From Nostocaceae cyanobacterium (GTDB lineage: Bacteria > Cyanobacteriota > Cyanobacteriia > Cyanobacteriales > Nostocaceae): a DNA stretch of 38,358 nt. The translations under genes were made by a program, and so were the position numbers. The notes below the pieces were generated by a model. That model searched no databases. It worked only from the letters and a program-made list of their open reading frames with translations, and was not told the origin of the DNA. How positions within the stretch are numbered: the stretch's first letter is position 1; every line of letters begins with the position of its first letter. The DNA lies in NCBI GenBank assembly GCA_030065825.1, contig JASJCY010000040.1, positions 1 to 38,358 of the forward strand. Reading direction: 5' to 3'. This document shows positions 22,993 to 30,887 of this stretch, one piece after another.

Positions 22993-24477
22993 TTAGATTT
23001 TGACTACCTTTAATGTACCCAGACTAGCATCTTCACAACCACTGATAAATCCCCCCATAGCTATAACTTGTTGCAAGTAATCTATTGCAGCTTGAGTAAT
23101 CACTTCTCCTGGCATTAATAGGGGAATTCCTGGGGGGTAAGGACAGATATTTTCCGCACAAATGTATCCCATAGTTTCTTGGATTGGTAGTGTTTGTGTA
23201 TTGGCAAAAAAAGCTTCTCGGGGGGAAATATGTAAAGGATTTCCCACAATAACACAATCATTCCATAAAAGTGGTGTTTTGGCAACCTCACCGCCAGGAA
23301 GGAGGGGATTCATTTTTGCCAGGGTAGTAAAACCTTGGATTAATTTTGCAATATCTGCCTGAGTATTGCCCAGACTGATAATAAAAGTGAGGGTATGTAG
23401 TGATGAAAATTCTGCTGTGACTCCCAATTGTTCATCTAGAATTTCTTCGGCACTAAAGCCTGTGAAACCTAAGCCAGAAAGGGTGACGGTTAACCGGGTT
23501 TTGTCTAAAGCCACAAAACCCCTTTCTATATTCTCAGAAATAGGGGAAAGATTAAGAACTGACAAACCCGTAATTTCACTAATTCCCTTTCTCGCTTCAT
23601 CCGCAAGTTGCAAAGTGTGGGACATTAATTCTTGACCATTTATCGCCATTTGTTGACGTGCTGCATCCAGGGAAGCGAGGAGTAAGTAACTAGGACTGGT
23701 AGACTGGACTAGCTGCAAGGCTTTATTTACCCGGTTAATGTCTATCCTATTTCCTTGGAGATGCAACATTGATGCTTGGGTCATAGCACCAAGGGTCTTA
23801 TGTATGGATTGTACAGTTAAATCGGCACCTGCGGCTAATGCCGATATGGGAAGTTGGGGGTGAAAAGCGAAATGTGCCCCGTGTGCCTCATCTACCAGTA
23901 AGGGGATATGATATTTATGGGTAATTTGAGCGATCGCATTTACATCCCCACAAATGCCATTGTAGGTGGGGTAAACCATGATCACGGCTTTAGCATCGGG
24001 ATGTTGTTGTAGGGTTGTTGCTACTGCTTGGGGTGTGATACTGTAGGCAATATCTAGAATGGGGTCATATTCTGGGTGAATAAAAATTGGGATTGCACCG
24101 GAGAGAATTAAACCGGATATTGCCGAAGAATGGACGTTGCGGGGCAAAATAATTTTATCCCCTGTATTGCAGGTAGCGAGAATTGCTGCTTCAATGCCAC
24201 AGGTGGAACCATTGACAAGAAACCAAGTATTTGATGCTCCAAATGCTTCTGCTGCGAGTTGTTGCGCTTGTTGGATGACACCGTTGGGTGCAAAGAGGTT
24301 ATCTAGTTCTGTGAGTTCTGGTAAGTCGGTGCGGAATACTTGTTTACCAAAGGCATGAGCTAATTTGGGAGAAATTCCAGCACCTCGTTTATGTCCTGGG
24401 GTGTAAAACGGTGCGTGAGGACGTTCTGTACAGGCTTGTAAGGTGTCTAGGAGGGGGGTTTGGTATTGGTTGAGCAT
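22993..24477 (-). CDS. Orn/Lys/Arg decarboxylase (fold type I PLP enzyme)
   Basis: 494 residues, the short form found in cyanobacteria and Firmicutes. Marks: HAPFYTPGHKRG near the start, NLFAPNGVIQQAQQLAAEAF, WFLVNGSTCGIEAAI, YPTYNGICGDV, the PLP site DEAHGAHF and SIHKTLGAMTQASMLH with the PLP lysine, and YPPGIPLLMPGEVI near the end. It decarboxylates a basic amino acid, giving agmatine, cadaverine or putrescine; which one cannot be read from the sequence. If arginine is the substrate, it would feed the agmatinase at 12276. ATG 24477. Single gene, between repeat tracts. Confidence 0.9.
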   Translation of the reverse strand: MLNQYQTPLLDTLQACTERPHAPFYTPGHKRGAGISPKLAHAFGKQVFRTDLPELTELDNLFAPNGVIQQAQQLAAEAFGASNTWFLVNGSTCGIEAAILATCNTGDKIILPRNVHSSAISGLILSGAIPIFIHPEYDPILDIAYSITPQAVATTLQQHPDAKAVIMVYPTYNGICGDVNAIAQITHKYHIPLLVDEAHGAHFAFHPQLPISALAAGADLTVQSIHKTLGAMTQASMLHLQGNRIDINRVNKALQLVQSTSPSYLLLASLDAARQQMAINGQELMSHTLQLADEARKGISEITGLSVLNLSPISENIERGFVALDKTRLTVTLSGLGFTGFSAEEILDEQLGVTAEFSSLHTLTFIISLGNTQADIAKLIQGFTTLAKMNPLLPGGEVAKTPLLWNDCVIVGNPLHISPREAFFANTQTLPIQETMGYICAENICPYPPGIPLLMPGEVITQAAIDYLQQVIAMGGFISGCEDASLGTLKVVKI

Positions 24478-24764
24478 TGGGAGGGAAAAAACCGCACAGA
24501 AGGCAACAGAACCCTTGTATCTTGTGGTGGGGAAATATATCTTGTGGTGCGGGCATCTTGCCCGCTAATCATAACATTAGGAACGGGCAACCTGCACGGA
24601 GAATTTTCCTACTCCTAGTTCTGTGTTCTCCATTCCCTGTTCCCTGTTAAGAGTTCCCTCTTCCCTGTTTCCTCTTCCCTTGTAAGATAATTATCCCAAA
24701 CTATTGCTTAAGCAGTCTAAAATTAATTTCGTCTGTATCCAAAATCTAAAATCTACAATCTAAA
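24478..24764. other. Divergent promoter region of decarboxylase and ychF with repeat fragments
   Basis: 287 bp. It contains GTGCGGGCATCTTGCCCGC, a palindromic repeat, and a degenerate CCCTGTTCCCTGTT-type short repeat tract around 24630-24685. No gene seen. Confidence 0.6.
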
Positions 24765-25856
24765 ATGTTAAGAGCTGGTATTGTTGGACTTCCCAACGTC
24801 GGAAAATCTACTTTATTTAATGCTTTGGTTGCTAATGCAAAGGCAGAAGCTGCAAATTTTCCTTTTTGCACCATTGAACCGAATGTCGGTGTTGTCTCTG
24901 TACCAGATGAACGGTTAAATGTATTATCTAAAATTTCGGCATCGAAACAAATTGTTCCTGCACGGGTGGAGTTTGTAGATATTGCTGGATTGGTAAAAGG
25001 TGCAAGTAAGGGTGAAGGTTTAGGCAACCAATTTTTATCTAATATTCGGGAAGTTGATGCCATTGTTCACGTAGTACGTTGTTTTGAAAATGATGACATT
25101 ATTCATGTTTCTGGTTCTGTAGATCCAGCGAGGGATATTGAAACTATTAATTTAGAGTTAGTTTTAGCAGATTTAGGACAGGTTGAAAAACGTATCGAAC
25201 GCACTCGTAAACAAGCCCGTGCTAACAAGGAAGCACAGGCAGAATTGACGATTTTGGAAACATTAGCTGCGGCTTTAAATGAAGGTAAAGCAGTACGTCA
25301 AGTTGATTTAAGCGAGGAAGAAACAGAGGTAATTAAACATTTGGGAATGTTGACTGCTAAACCAATTATTTATGCTGCGAATGTATCTGAGGATGACTTG
25401 GCTACAGGAAATGAATTTGTAGAACAAGTGAGAGAAGTTGCAGTCAAAGACAATGCTCAAGTTGTAGTGATTTCTGCCCAAGTAGAATCAGAATTGATTG
25501 AATTACCAGAAGAAGACCGGGCAGATTTTCTCGAATCTTTAGGAGTAGAAGAAGGTGGTTTAAAATCTTTAATTCGTGCTACTTATACCCTTTTAGGTTT
25601 GCGGACTTATTTCACATCGGGAGAGAAAGAAACCCGTGCTTGGACAATTAAAGCAGGAATGTCAGCACCCCAAGCAGCAGGGGTAATTCACTCTGATTTT
25701 GAACGGGGATTTATTCGTGCGGAAACCGTTGCTTATGATGATTTAGTAAATTCTGGTTCTATCCATGGTGCAAAGGAGAAAGGTTTGGTTCGCAGTGAAG
25801 GGAAAGAATATATTGTTAAGGAAGGAGATGTGATGCTATTCCGGTTTAATGTGTGA
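24765..25856 (+). CDS. ychF: YchF (Obg-related ATPase)
   Basis: 363 residues, normal length. P-loop GLPNVGKSTLFNAL at 7-20, switch FPFCTIEPNVGVV, DIAGLVKGASKGEGLGN, and the family NxxE variant YAANVSED in place of the GTPase NKxD, which explains ATP preference. A coiled coil (around 125-180) and the C-terminal TGS domain (TYFTSGEKETRAWTIKAGMS, FERGFIRAETVAYDD, VKEGDVMLFRFNV) follow. It binds ribosomes and takes part in stress and redox responses. ATG 24765. Monocistronic. Confidence 0.95.
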   Translation: MLRAGIVGLPNVGKSTLFNALVANAKAEAANFPFCTIEPNVGVVSVPDERLNVLSKISASKQIVPARVEFVDIAGLVKGASKGEGLGNQFLSNIREVDAIVHVVRCFENDDIIHVSGSVDPARDIETINLELVLADLGQVEKRIERTRKQARANKEAQAELTILETLAAALNEGKAVRQVDLSEEETEVIKHLGMLTAKPIIYAANVSEDDLATGNEFVEQVREVAVKDNAQVVVISAQVESELIELPEEDRADFLESLGVEEGGLKSLIRATYTLLGLRTYFTSGEKETRAWTIKAGMSAPQAAGVIHSDFERGFIRAETVAYDDLVNSGSIHGAKEKGLVRSEGKEYIVKEGDVMLFRFNV

Positions 25857-25889
25857 TTAATAGTTTGGAGTCAAAGGAAAGGAATTTAG

Positions 25890-25994
25890 AGTTAGAAACC
25901 GGGTTTCTCCCAAACTAAGTACGATAATATTCCATACTTCATCCAGAGAAACCGGGTTTCTTGGGTCTTAAGGTTTACTTTATAAATAACCTCT
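25890..25994. repeat. Truncated family B MITE-like element
   Basis: GAAACCGGGTTTCTCC, a CTAAGTACGATAATATTC spacer, GAAACCGGGTTTCTTGG and the right end GTTTACTTTATAAATAACCT match 5239-5379. No matching left end was found after the ychF stop. Confidence 0.65.
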
Positions 25995-26015
25995 TAGGAG
26001 TTAGAAGTTAGAAGT

Positions 26016-26194
26016 GTTGTGTATCAAGTTCTCTGAAGCTGCCTAAAGCTATTTGAAGAAAACGAAAATACTCATTGTTACTAGTTCGTCCATAACTTTG
26101 GGCGATTTTTGAAGTAACTAGCTATATTTTAGCACTTCTTCCTTCTTCCTTCTTCCTTCTTCCTTCTTCCTTGAAGGTCGAAGACCTTCGGTCA
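26016..26194. repeat. Second copy of composite unit: four-helix-bundle fragment, heptamer tract, hairpin
   Basis: Aligns with 22461-22777: GTTGTGTATCAAGTTCTCT, GCCTAAAGCTATTTGAAGAA, ACTAGTTCGTCC, ACTAGCTATATTTTAGCACT, a (CTTCCTT)n tract, then AAGGTCGAAGACCTTCGGTC. On the minus strand the first part encodes GRTSNNEYFRFLQIALGS in one frame, so here the coding fragment is not yet frameshifted. The tract is shorter (about five units). Confidence 0.8.
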
Positions 26195-26269
26195 GTCAAA
26201 ATTCAGTAATATTGCAGAATTTAGGCATTTTTGCCATAATCATATTCAAGGTAGCTTGGGCAAAAACCG

Positions 26270-29047
26270 ATGGTTTGGGCATCTGGGCAGCAGTTACAAG
26301 GTGGTAAGTACGTTATTGAACAGGTGCTTGGACAAGGTGGGTTTGGTATCACTTACAAAGCGCGACACTCCATACTTAATAACTTTGTAGTGATTAAGAC
26401 ACCAAATGAAAGCCTGAAAAATGACCCAGAATATGGCAATTACATCAAGCGGTTTATCAATGAAGGACAGCGATTAGAAAAGCTTTCCCAAACTCAACAC
26501 CCAAATATTGTCCGTGTGAGGGATTTATTTCACGAGGGTGGAACTTACTGTTTGGTAATGGATTTTGTCCAGGGAGAGAGTTTATTTAACCTGGTGCAAC
26601 GTAGAGGTGCATTACCCACAGAGGAAGCTTTGCAATATATTACTCAAATTGGTGATGCTTTGACGGTAGTCCACCAAGGGGGATTAGTCCATCGAGATGC
26701 CCATCCTGGTAATATGATGATTCAACAGTATGGGAAAGCCATATTAATCGATTTTGGCATTGCTGGGGAAATAATGCCAGTAACCGTCAGTTCCAAATTT
26801 TTCGGGAATCCTGGATTTGCACCCCACGAACAAATGCGGGGAGATAGAAAACCCTATGTTGATGTTTATTCCCTCGCTGCTTCCCTATACTACGCAATTA
26901 CAGGAAAAAGACCAACAGAATCTTTTCAACGCAAAGCCTATAATATGCCATTGGTTCCCCCACAGGAACATGTTTCTACTATTAGCAATGAATTAAACCA
27001 AGCAATTCTCAAGGGGATGGAATTGGAACCGGAAAACCGTCCCCAAACTATGCAGTCATGGTTAGCAATGCTGCTTGAAGAATCAGTAACGATTTGGACA
27101 AGGGGACACCAATTACAAAACGGGAAATACACCATTGAAATAGATATCGCTAGAGGTGGTTTTGGTATTACCTATTTAGCAACAGATGAACATAACCAAC
27201 GAGTCGTTATCAAAACTTTGAATGAAACGGTACAAAAGCGTCCCGATTTCGCCAAATTCCAACAAGATTTCCTCAATGAAGCTATAAAATTAGCAAAATG
27301 CAACCATCCCCATATTGTTAAAGTCCATGAAGTCTTCCCAGAAGGAAAGCTTTGGTGCATGGTAATGGAATATATTCAGGGGGAAGACTTGGCTGATAGA
27401 GTTGTGAATAGAGGTGTGTTATCAGAAGCGGAAGCAGTAGGATATATTCAGCAAATTGGAGAAGCATTAACAGTAGTTCACAACAATGGTTTGTTGCATC
27501 GGGATGTCAAACCAGCAAATATTTTGATTCGTGCAGGTAAGCGAGAAGCAGTGTTAATTGACTTTGGGATTGCACGGGAATTTACACCCAGTGAAACGAG
27601 GTTGCATACTCCCTATCTTTCCCGTTGTTTTGCACCCATTGAACAATATCAAACTGTAGCAAAACGGGGTGCATATACAGATGTTTATGCTTTAGCAGCG
27701 ACGTTGTATTTTTTAGTCACGAAACATCTACCCCATCCAGCCATAAATAGAGTTAGCGGGATGGTTTTGGAGTCACCAAGAAGTATTAATCCCAGTATTA
27801 GCAATAGGGTAAATGACGCAATACTTAAAGGGATGGAATTGGAACCCGCAAATCGTCCCCAAACCATGCAGTCATGGTTGGAATTATTAAAGGAACCTCC
27901 AGCAACTACTTCAACACTAATACCTATATATAAACCACCCACACCCCAACCACCTACACCCCAACCATCCATATCTCAACCACTAACTCCTAAGCTAACA
28001 AATACAATCCCTTCACTACCAATCAATCAGAATCAGCAAGTTAATAACCCACAAACACCTATCAACCCCTCACGTCGGAAATTTATCCAAACTCTGGGTT
28101 GGATGGGTGCTGGTTTGGGTGCGACATTTGTTGTGGGAAGGATATTTACAAATGCTTCTCGACAGATAGTAACCCCACCATCTCCCGTCACGAAAATCTC
28201 AACAAAATCTAACTTATTGCTACAATCCTTGAATTTTGAAACTGTGAGGGTAGATAGTAAGGGAAAAATTACCAACCGTAGACAATTAAACGCAACACAC
28301 TTTGCTGAATACCTGGGAGGTGGTGTCACCTTGGAGATGGTAGAGATACCAGGAGGAACCTTTACCATGGGTTTACCAGCAGGGAAAGCACACAGAGATA
28401 ACAATGAAAGTCCCCAGCATCAAGTTACGGTGACTGGGTTCTTTATGGGTAGGTACGAAGTCACTCAAGCACAGTATCAAGCAATTATAGGTCAAAATCC
28501 TTCCAGGTTCAAAGGAAAAAAGCAACCTGTAGAAAATGTATCTTGGAATGATGCGGTGGAGTTTTGTCAAAAGCTGAGTCAAAAGACAGGACGCACCTAC
28601 AGATTACCCAGTGAAGCAGAATGGGAATATGCTTGTCGTGCGGGAACTACCACACCATTCTACTTTGGGGAGACGATTACCACTGATTTAGTTAACTATG
28701 ACGGGAACTCTACATACGCTTCTGCACCCAAAGGTGAATATCGTCAACAAACCACAGATGTAGGAACTTTTCCACCCAATGCTTTTGGTTTATACGATAT
28801 GCATGGGAATGTCTGGGAATGGTGTCAAGATACTTGGCATCAAAATTACAATGACGCACCCACAGATGGGAGTGCGTGGATTGATGAAAATGAGAATCGT
28901 TATCGCTTGCTACGGGGGGGTTCCTGGTTCAACAATCCTTTTAGATGCCTCTGTGCGCACCGCGATTTCTACGTTAGAGCGGAGCGTGACTACTTCGTCA
29001 ACTTTTGCGGTTTTCGGGTTGTCTGCGAGTTTGGGAGGACTTTTTAG
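26270..29047 (+). CDS. Tandem Ser/Thr kinase - formylglycine-generating-enzyme-like (FGE) protein, DGR target type
   Basis: 925 residues. Kinase domain 1 (about 14-270): Gly loop GQGGFG, K43, E65, DFG at 161; its catalytic loop reads HRDAHPGN, with His in place of the usual Lys. Kinase domain 2 (about 286-540): K315, normal HRDVKPAN at 410-417, DFG at 431. A Pro/Thr-rich linker (about 541-600) leads to SRRKFIQTLGWMGAGLGATF, a twin-arginine-like motif plus membrane segment (601-623). The FGE/SUMF1 domain (about 685-920) has EIPGGTFTMG, YRLPSEAEWEYACRAG and GLYDMHGNVWEWCQDTW, ending in LRGGSW and GFRVVC. The FGE fold here is probably a C-type-lectin-like ligand-binding module. ATG 26270. The two kinase halves arose by duplication. 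Confidence 0.92.
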   Translation: MVWASGQQLQGGKYVIEQVLGQGGFGITYKARHSILNNFVVIKTPNESLKNDPEYGNYIKRFINEGQRLEKLSQTQHPNIVRVRDLFHEGGTYCLVMDFVQGESLFNLVQRRGALPTEEALQYITQIGDALTVVHQGGLVHRDAHPGNMMIQQYGKAILIDFGIAGEIMPVTVSSKFFGNPGFAPHEQMRGDRKPYVDVYSLAASLYYAITGKRPTESFQRKAYNMPLVPPQEHVSTISNELNQAILKGMELEPENRPQTMQSWLAMLLEESVTIWTRGHQLQNGKYTIEIDIARGGFGITYLATDEHNQRVVIKTLNETVQKRPDFAKFQQDFLNEAIKLAKCNHPHIVKVHEVFPEGKLWCMVMEYIQGEDLADRVVNRGVLSEAEAVGYIQQIGEALTVVHNNGLLHRDVKPANILIRAGKREAVLIDFGIAREFTPSETRLHTPYLSRCFAPIEQYQTVAKRGAYTDVYALAATLYFLVTKHLPHPAINRVSGMVLESPRSINPSISNRVNDAILKGMELEPANRPQTMQSWLELLKEPPATTSTLIPIYKPPTPQPPTPQPSISQPLTPKLTNTIPSLPINQNQQVNNPQTPINPSRRKFIQTLGWMGAGLGATFVVGRIFTNASRQIVTPPSPVTKISTKSNLLLQSLNFETVRVDSKGKITNRRQLNATHFAEYLGGGVTLEMVEIPGGTFTMGLPAGKAHRDNNESPQHQVTVTGFFMGRYEVTQAQYQAIIGQNPSRFKGKKQPVENVSWNDAVEFCQKLSQKTGRTYRLPSEAEWEYACRAGTTTPFYFGETITTDLVNYDGNSTYASAPKGEYRQQTTDVGTFPPNAFGLYDMHGNVWEWCQDTWHQNYNDAPTDGSAWIDENENRYRLLRGGSWFNNPFRCLCAHRDFYVRAERDYFVNFCGFRVVCEFGRTF
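28913..29044 (+). other. Probable DGR variable region at the 3' end of the kinase-FGE gene
   Basis: Residues 882-924. The constant frame LRGGSW...NNP...GFRVVC is that of DGR target proteins, whose variable positions are AAC/AAT (Asn) codons in the template. Here such positions read F (TTC, 887), F (TTT, 891), Y (TAC), V (GTC), F (TTT), C (TGC) and D, all reachable from AAC/AAT by changing only adenines. The tract ends in a GC-rich CGGGTTGTCTGCG before GGGAGGACTTTTTAG, where a mutagenic-homing start site is expected. No template repeat or reverse transcriptase is in the window. Confidence 0.7.
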
Positions 29048-29233
29048 TAGCCCTTGACACTCTTCCCCTTTTCCCCTTTACACTTGTTTATTTTACCCTA
29101 TGTCGCGCAAAGGGCGAAAATTTTTTTTGACACTCCACCGACACAAACCCGGTTTCTCTTATTATTATGTTACTGCTAGATAAAGTCAACTCATTAAGGT
29201 ATTATAAACGATTTAATATAAAGATATTTATAT
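29048..29233. other. Intergenic region between kinase-FGE gene and exbB
   Basis: 186 bp. It contains CTTCCCCTTTTCCCCTTT and an isolated CAAACCCGGTTTCTC fragment. No template repeat, no terminator hairpin of note. Confidence 0.4.
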
Positions 29234-29866
29234 ATGGCAATTAGTAATTTCTTTGTCGCAGGTGGGGTAGTAATGTTACCCCTACTGGGCTTTTCCATAT
29301 TAGCAGTAGCGCTGATTATGGAACGACTGATATTTTGGTTACGCTTGGGTAAACGTCAAAATCGGGTGGTAGAAGAAGTACTGAATTTATATCGTCAAAA
29401 TAATGTTGTTAGTACTTTAGAAACCCTGCGTAAAAATACTGATTTACCTATAGCGCGGATTTTTCTCGCAGCTTTAGAACTAGAACAAGCGACACCAGAG
29501 GAGTTTCGTCTAGCCTTAGAAAGCGAAGCACAGGCTGAAATTCCCTTACTCAAACGCTTTCAAAACATATTTGAGACTATCATCAGTTTAGCACCTCTTT
29601 TGGGACTTCTTGGTACAGTTTTGGGATTAATAAACTCCTTCGCTTCCCTAAATATTGGTGACGTGGGAGGAACGAAAACTGTTGGTGTGACTGGTGGTAT
29701 TAGTGAAGCCTTGATTTCCACAGCATCGGGGTTGCTAGTGGCAATTATTACACTTTTATTTGCTAATACCTTCCGGGGATTGTACCTGCGTCAAATTGCG
29801 CGAATTCAAGAATATGGTGGACAATTAGAATTACTCTACCGTCGTCGCTACGAGAGAGAACATTAA
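29234..29866 (+). CDS. exbB: MotA/TolQ/ExbB-family proton channel protein
   Basis: 210 residues with three membrane segments: VMLPLLGFSILAVALIMERL near residues 12-32, then IISLAPLLGLLGTVLGLINS around 115-135, and ISTASGLLVAIITLLFANTF around 160-180. The pattern LAPLLGLLGTVLG...GISEALISTASGLLVAI is the ExbB/TolQ core with its conserved Thr and Gly. With ExbD and TonB it turns the proton gradient into force on outer-membrane receptors. ExbD follows after four bases. No TonB gene is near, but two SLH porins of an iron-uptake class lie 3-8 kb away. ATG at 29234. Confidence 0.9.
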   Translation: MAISNFFVAGGVVMLPLLGFSILAVALIMERLIFWLRLGKRQNRVVEEVLNLYRQNNVVSTLETLRKNTDLPIARIFLAALELEQATPEEFRLALESEAQAEIPLLKRFQNIFETIISLAPLLGLLGTVLGLINSFASLNIGDVGGTKTVGVTGGISEALISTASGLLVAIITLLFANTFRGLYLRQIARIQEYGGQLELLYRRRYEREH

Positions 29867-29870
29867 AACT

Positions 29871-30275
29871 ATGCGTCTACCAGATGAACCGGATTTACCC
29901 CCACAATTAAATATTGTGCCGATGATTGATGTCATCTTTGCAATTTTGGCATTTTTTATCCTCTCAACTCTATTTTTAACCAAACAGGAAGGATTACCCG
30001 TGAATTTACCCACAGCCATCACCGGACAATCCCAATCTGCATCAGCACCAATTACCGTAACTGTAGACCAAAAAGGCAAAATCAGCTTAAATAATCAAAT
30101 AGTAACTCTTGATGCTTTAGGAGAACAAGTTAAGAAATTGATGGATTCACAATCCCAAGCTTTAGTAATAATTAACGCTGATGAACGAGTAAATCACGGA
30201 CGGGTAGTAGCCGTAATGGATAAATTGCGTCAGGTAGAAGGTGCAAAATTAGCGATCGCCACGCAACAACCTTAA
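29871..30275 (+). CDS. exbD: ExbD/TolR-family protein
   Basis: 134 residues. One membrane segment after a short cytosolic start: LPPQLNIVPMIDVIFAILAF then FILSTLF, with the key Asp of the MIDV motif (proton path) present. The periplasmic part includes ITVTVDQKGKISLNNQIV and LVIINADERVNHGRVVAVMD. Partner of the preceding ExbB; four-base spacing shows an operon. Ends in a HIP1 site (GCGATCGC) just before the stop. Normal length for the family. Confidence 0.92.
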   Translation: MRLPDEPDLPPQLNIVPMIDVIFAILAFFILSTLFLTKQEGLPVNLPTAITGQSQSASAPITVTVDQKGKISLNNQIVTLDALGEQVKKLMDSQSQALVIINADERVNHGRVVAVMDKLRQVEGAKLAIATQQP

Positions 30276-30299
30276 TATTATTAATATTACATGTAAGTC

Positions 30300-30599
30300 T
30301 TATAGGTGTAGGGAGAAACTGGGTTTCTGGGTTTAAACAACCGGATATTACCATAACCAGTACATAAGAAACCGGGTTTTTCATCAACAAAGTACGAGAA
30401 TATTCGATACTCCACCCACAAAAACCCGGTTTCTGGGTTTTTCATCAACAAAGTACGAGAATATTCGATACTCCACCCACAAAAACCCGGTTTCTGGGTT
30501 TTTCATCAACAAAGTACGAGAATATTCGATACTCCACCCACAAAAACCCGGTTTTTCTAACACCATCGACCCTTAAAATTTACTTTATAAATAGTCTCT
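30300..30599. repeat. Family B-like element with three 61-bp tandem units
   Basis: A 61-bp unit starting GGGTTTTTCATCAACAAAGT is repeated three times from 30374, each ending AAAAACCCGGTTTCT, with at most one-base differences. The element ends with ATTTACTTTATAAATAGTCT, the family B right end; the left end is unclear. A spurious minus-strand ORF (30384-30566) reads through the units. Confidence 0.85.
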
Positions 30600-30623
30600 G
30601 ACATACTTATCTTAGGAGAATTC

Positions 30624-30830
30624 ATGACTATCTGGGTAAACGAACAAATAGATCCATCGGGAATGATTTATGCTTGTATCGCTTGTTGTAATGAATCCCA
30701 AGCGAAAGATTGTCATGAGTCTTTTAAATCAAATTTGACGGAACAGCAAAAAGACGCTGGTTGGGTGGCGAGATTGCGGACTGTAGAGTCTTGGGATGAT
30801 GTACCAGTAAACGCTTTAAAACTGAATTAA
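30624..30830 (+). CDS. Small conserved cysteine-containing protein
   Basis: 68 residues: MTIWVNEQIDPSGMIYACIA, then CCNESQAKDCHESFKSNLTE and GWVARLRTVESWDDVP. AGGAG lies seven bases before the ATG, which supports a real gene. Four cysteines cluster in the middle (ACIACC...DC), which could bind a metal or form disulfides. I believe similar short proteins occur widely in cyanobacteria without known function, but cannot name a family. It sits between the repeat element and the convergent dnaJ-like gene, so it is a single-gene unit. Confidence 0.65.
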   Translation: MTIWVNEQIDPSGMIYACIACCNESQAKDCHESFKSNLTEQQKDAGWVARLRTVESWDDVPVNALKLN

Positions 30831-30887
30831 TGGAAAATGTCAGTTCGGTGTTATAGGCATCCCTGTATTTCTATATATGCTTACTGG

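Noticed and set aside
22288-26110. DGR accessory gene avd next to the DGR-type target
   Set aside because: The four-helix-bundle fragments match the common 23S intervening-sequence protein type (NEYFRFLQIALGSLRELDT), are broken, and appear as part of a repeated unit.
30384-30566. Possible CRISPR-like array or repeat protein at the 61-bp units (also 11841-12026)
   Set aside because: The units are contiguous with no unique spacers, contain the inverted arms of the MITE, and no cas genes are in the window.
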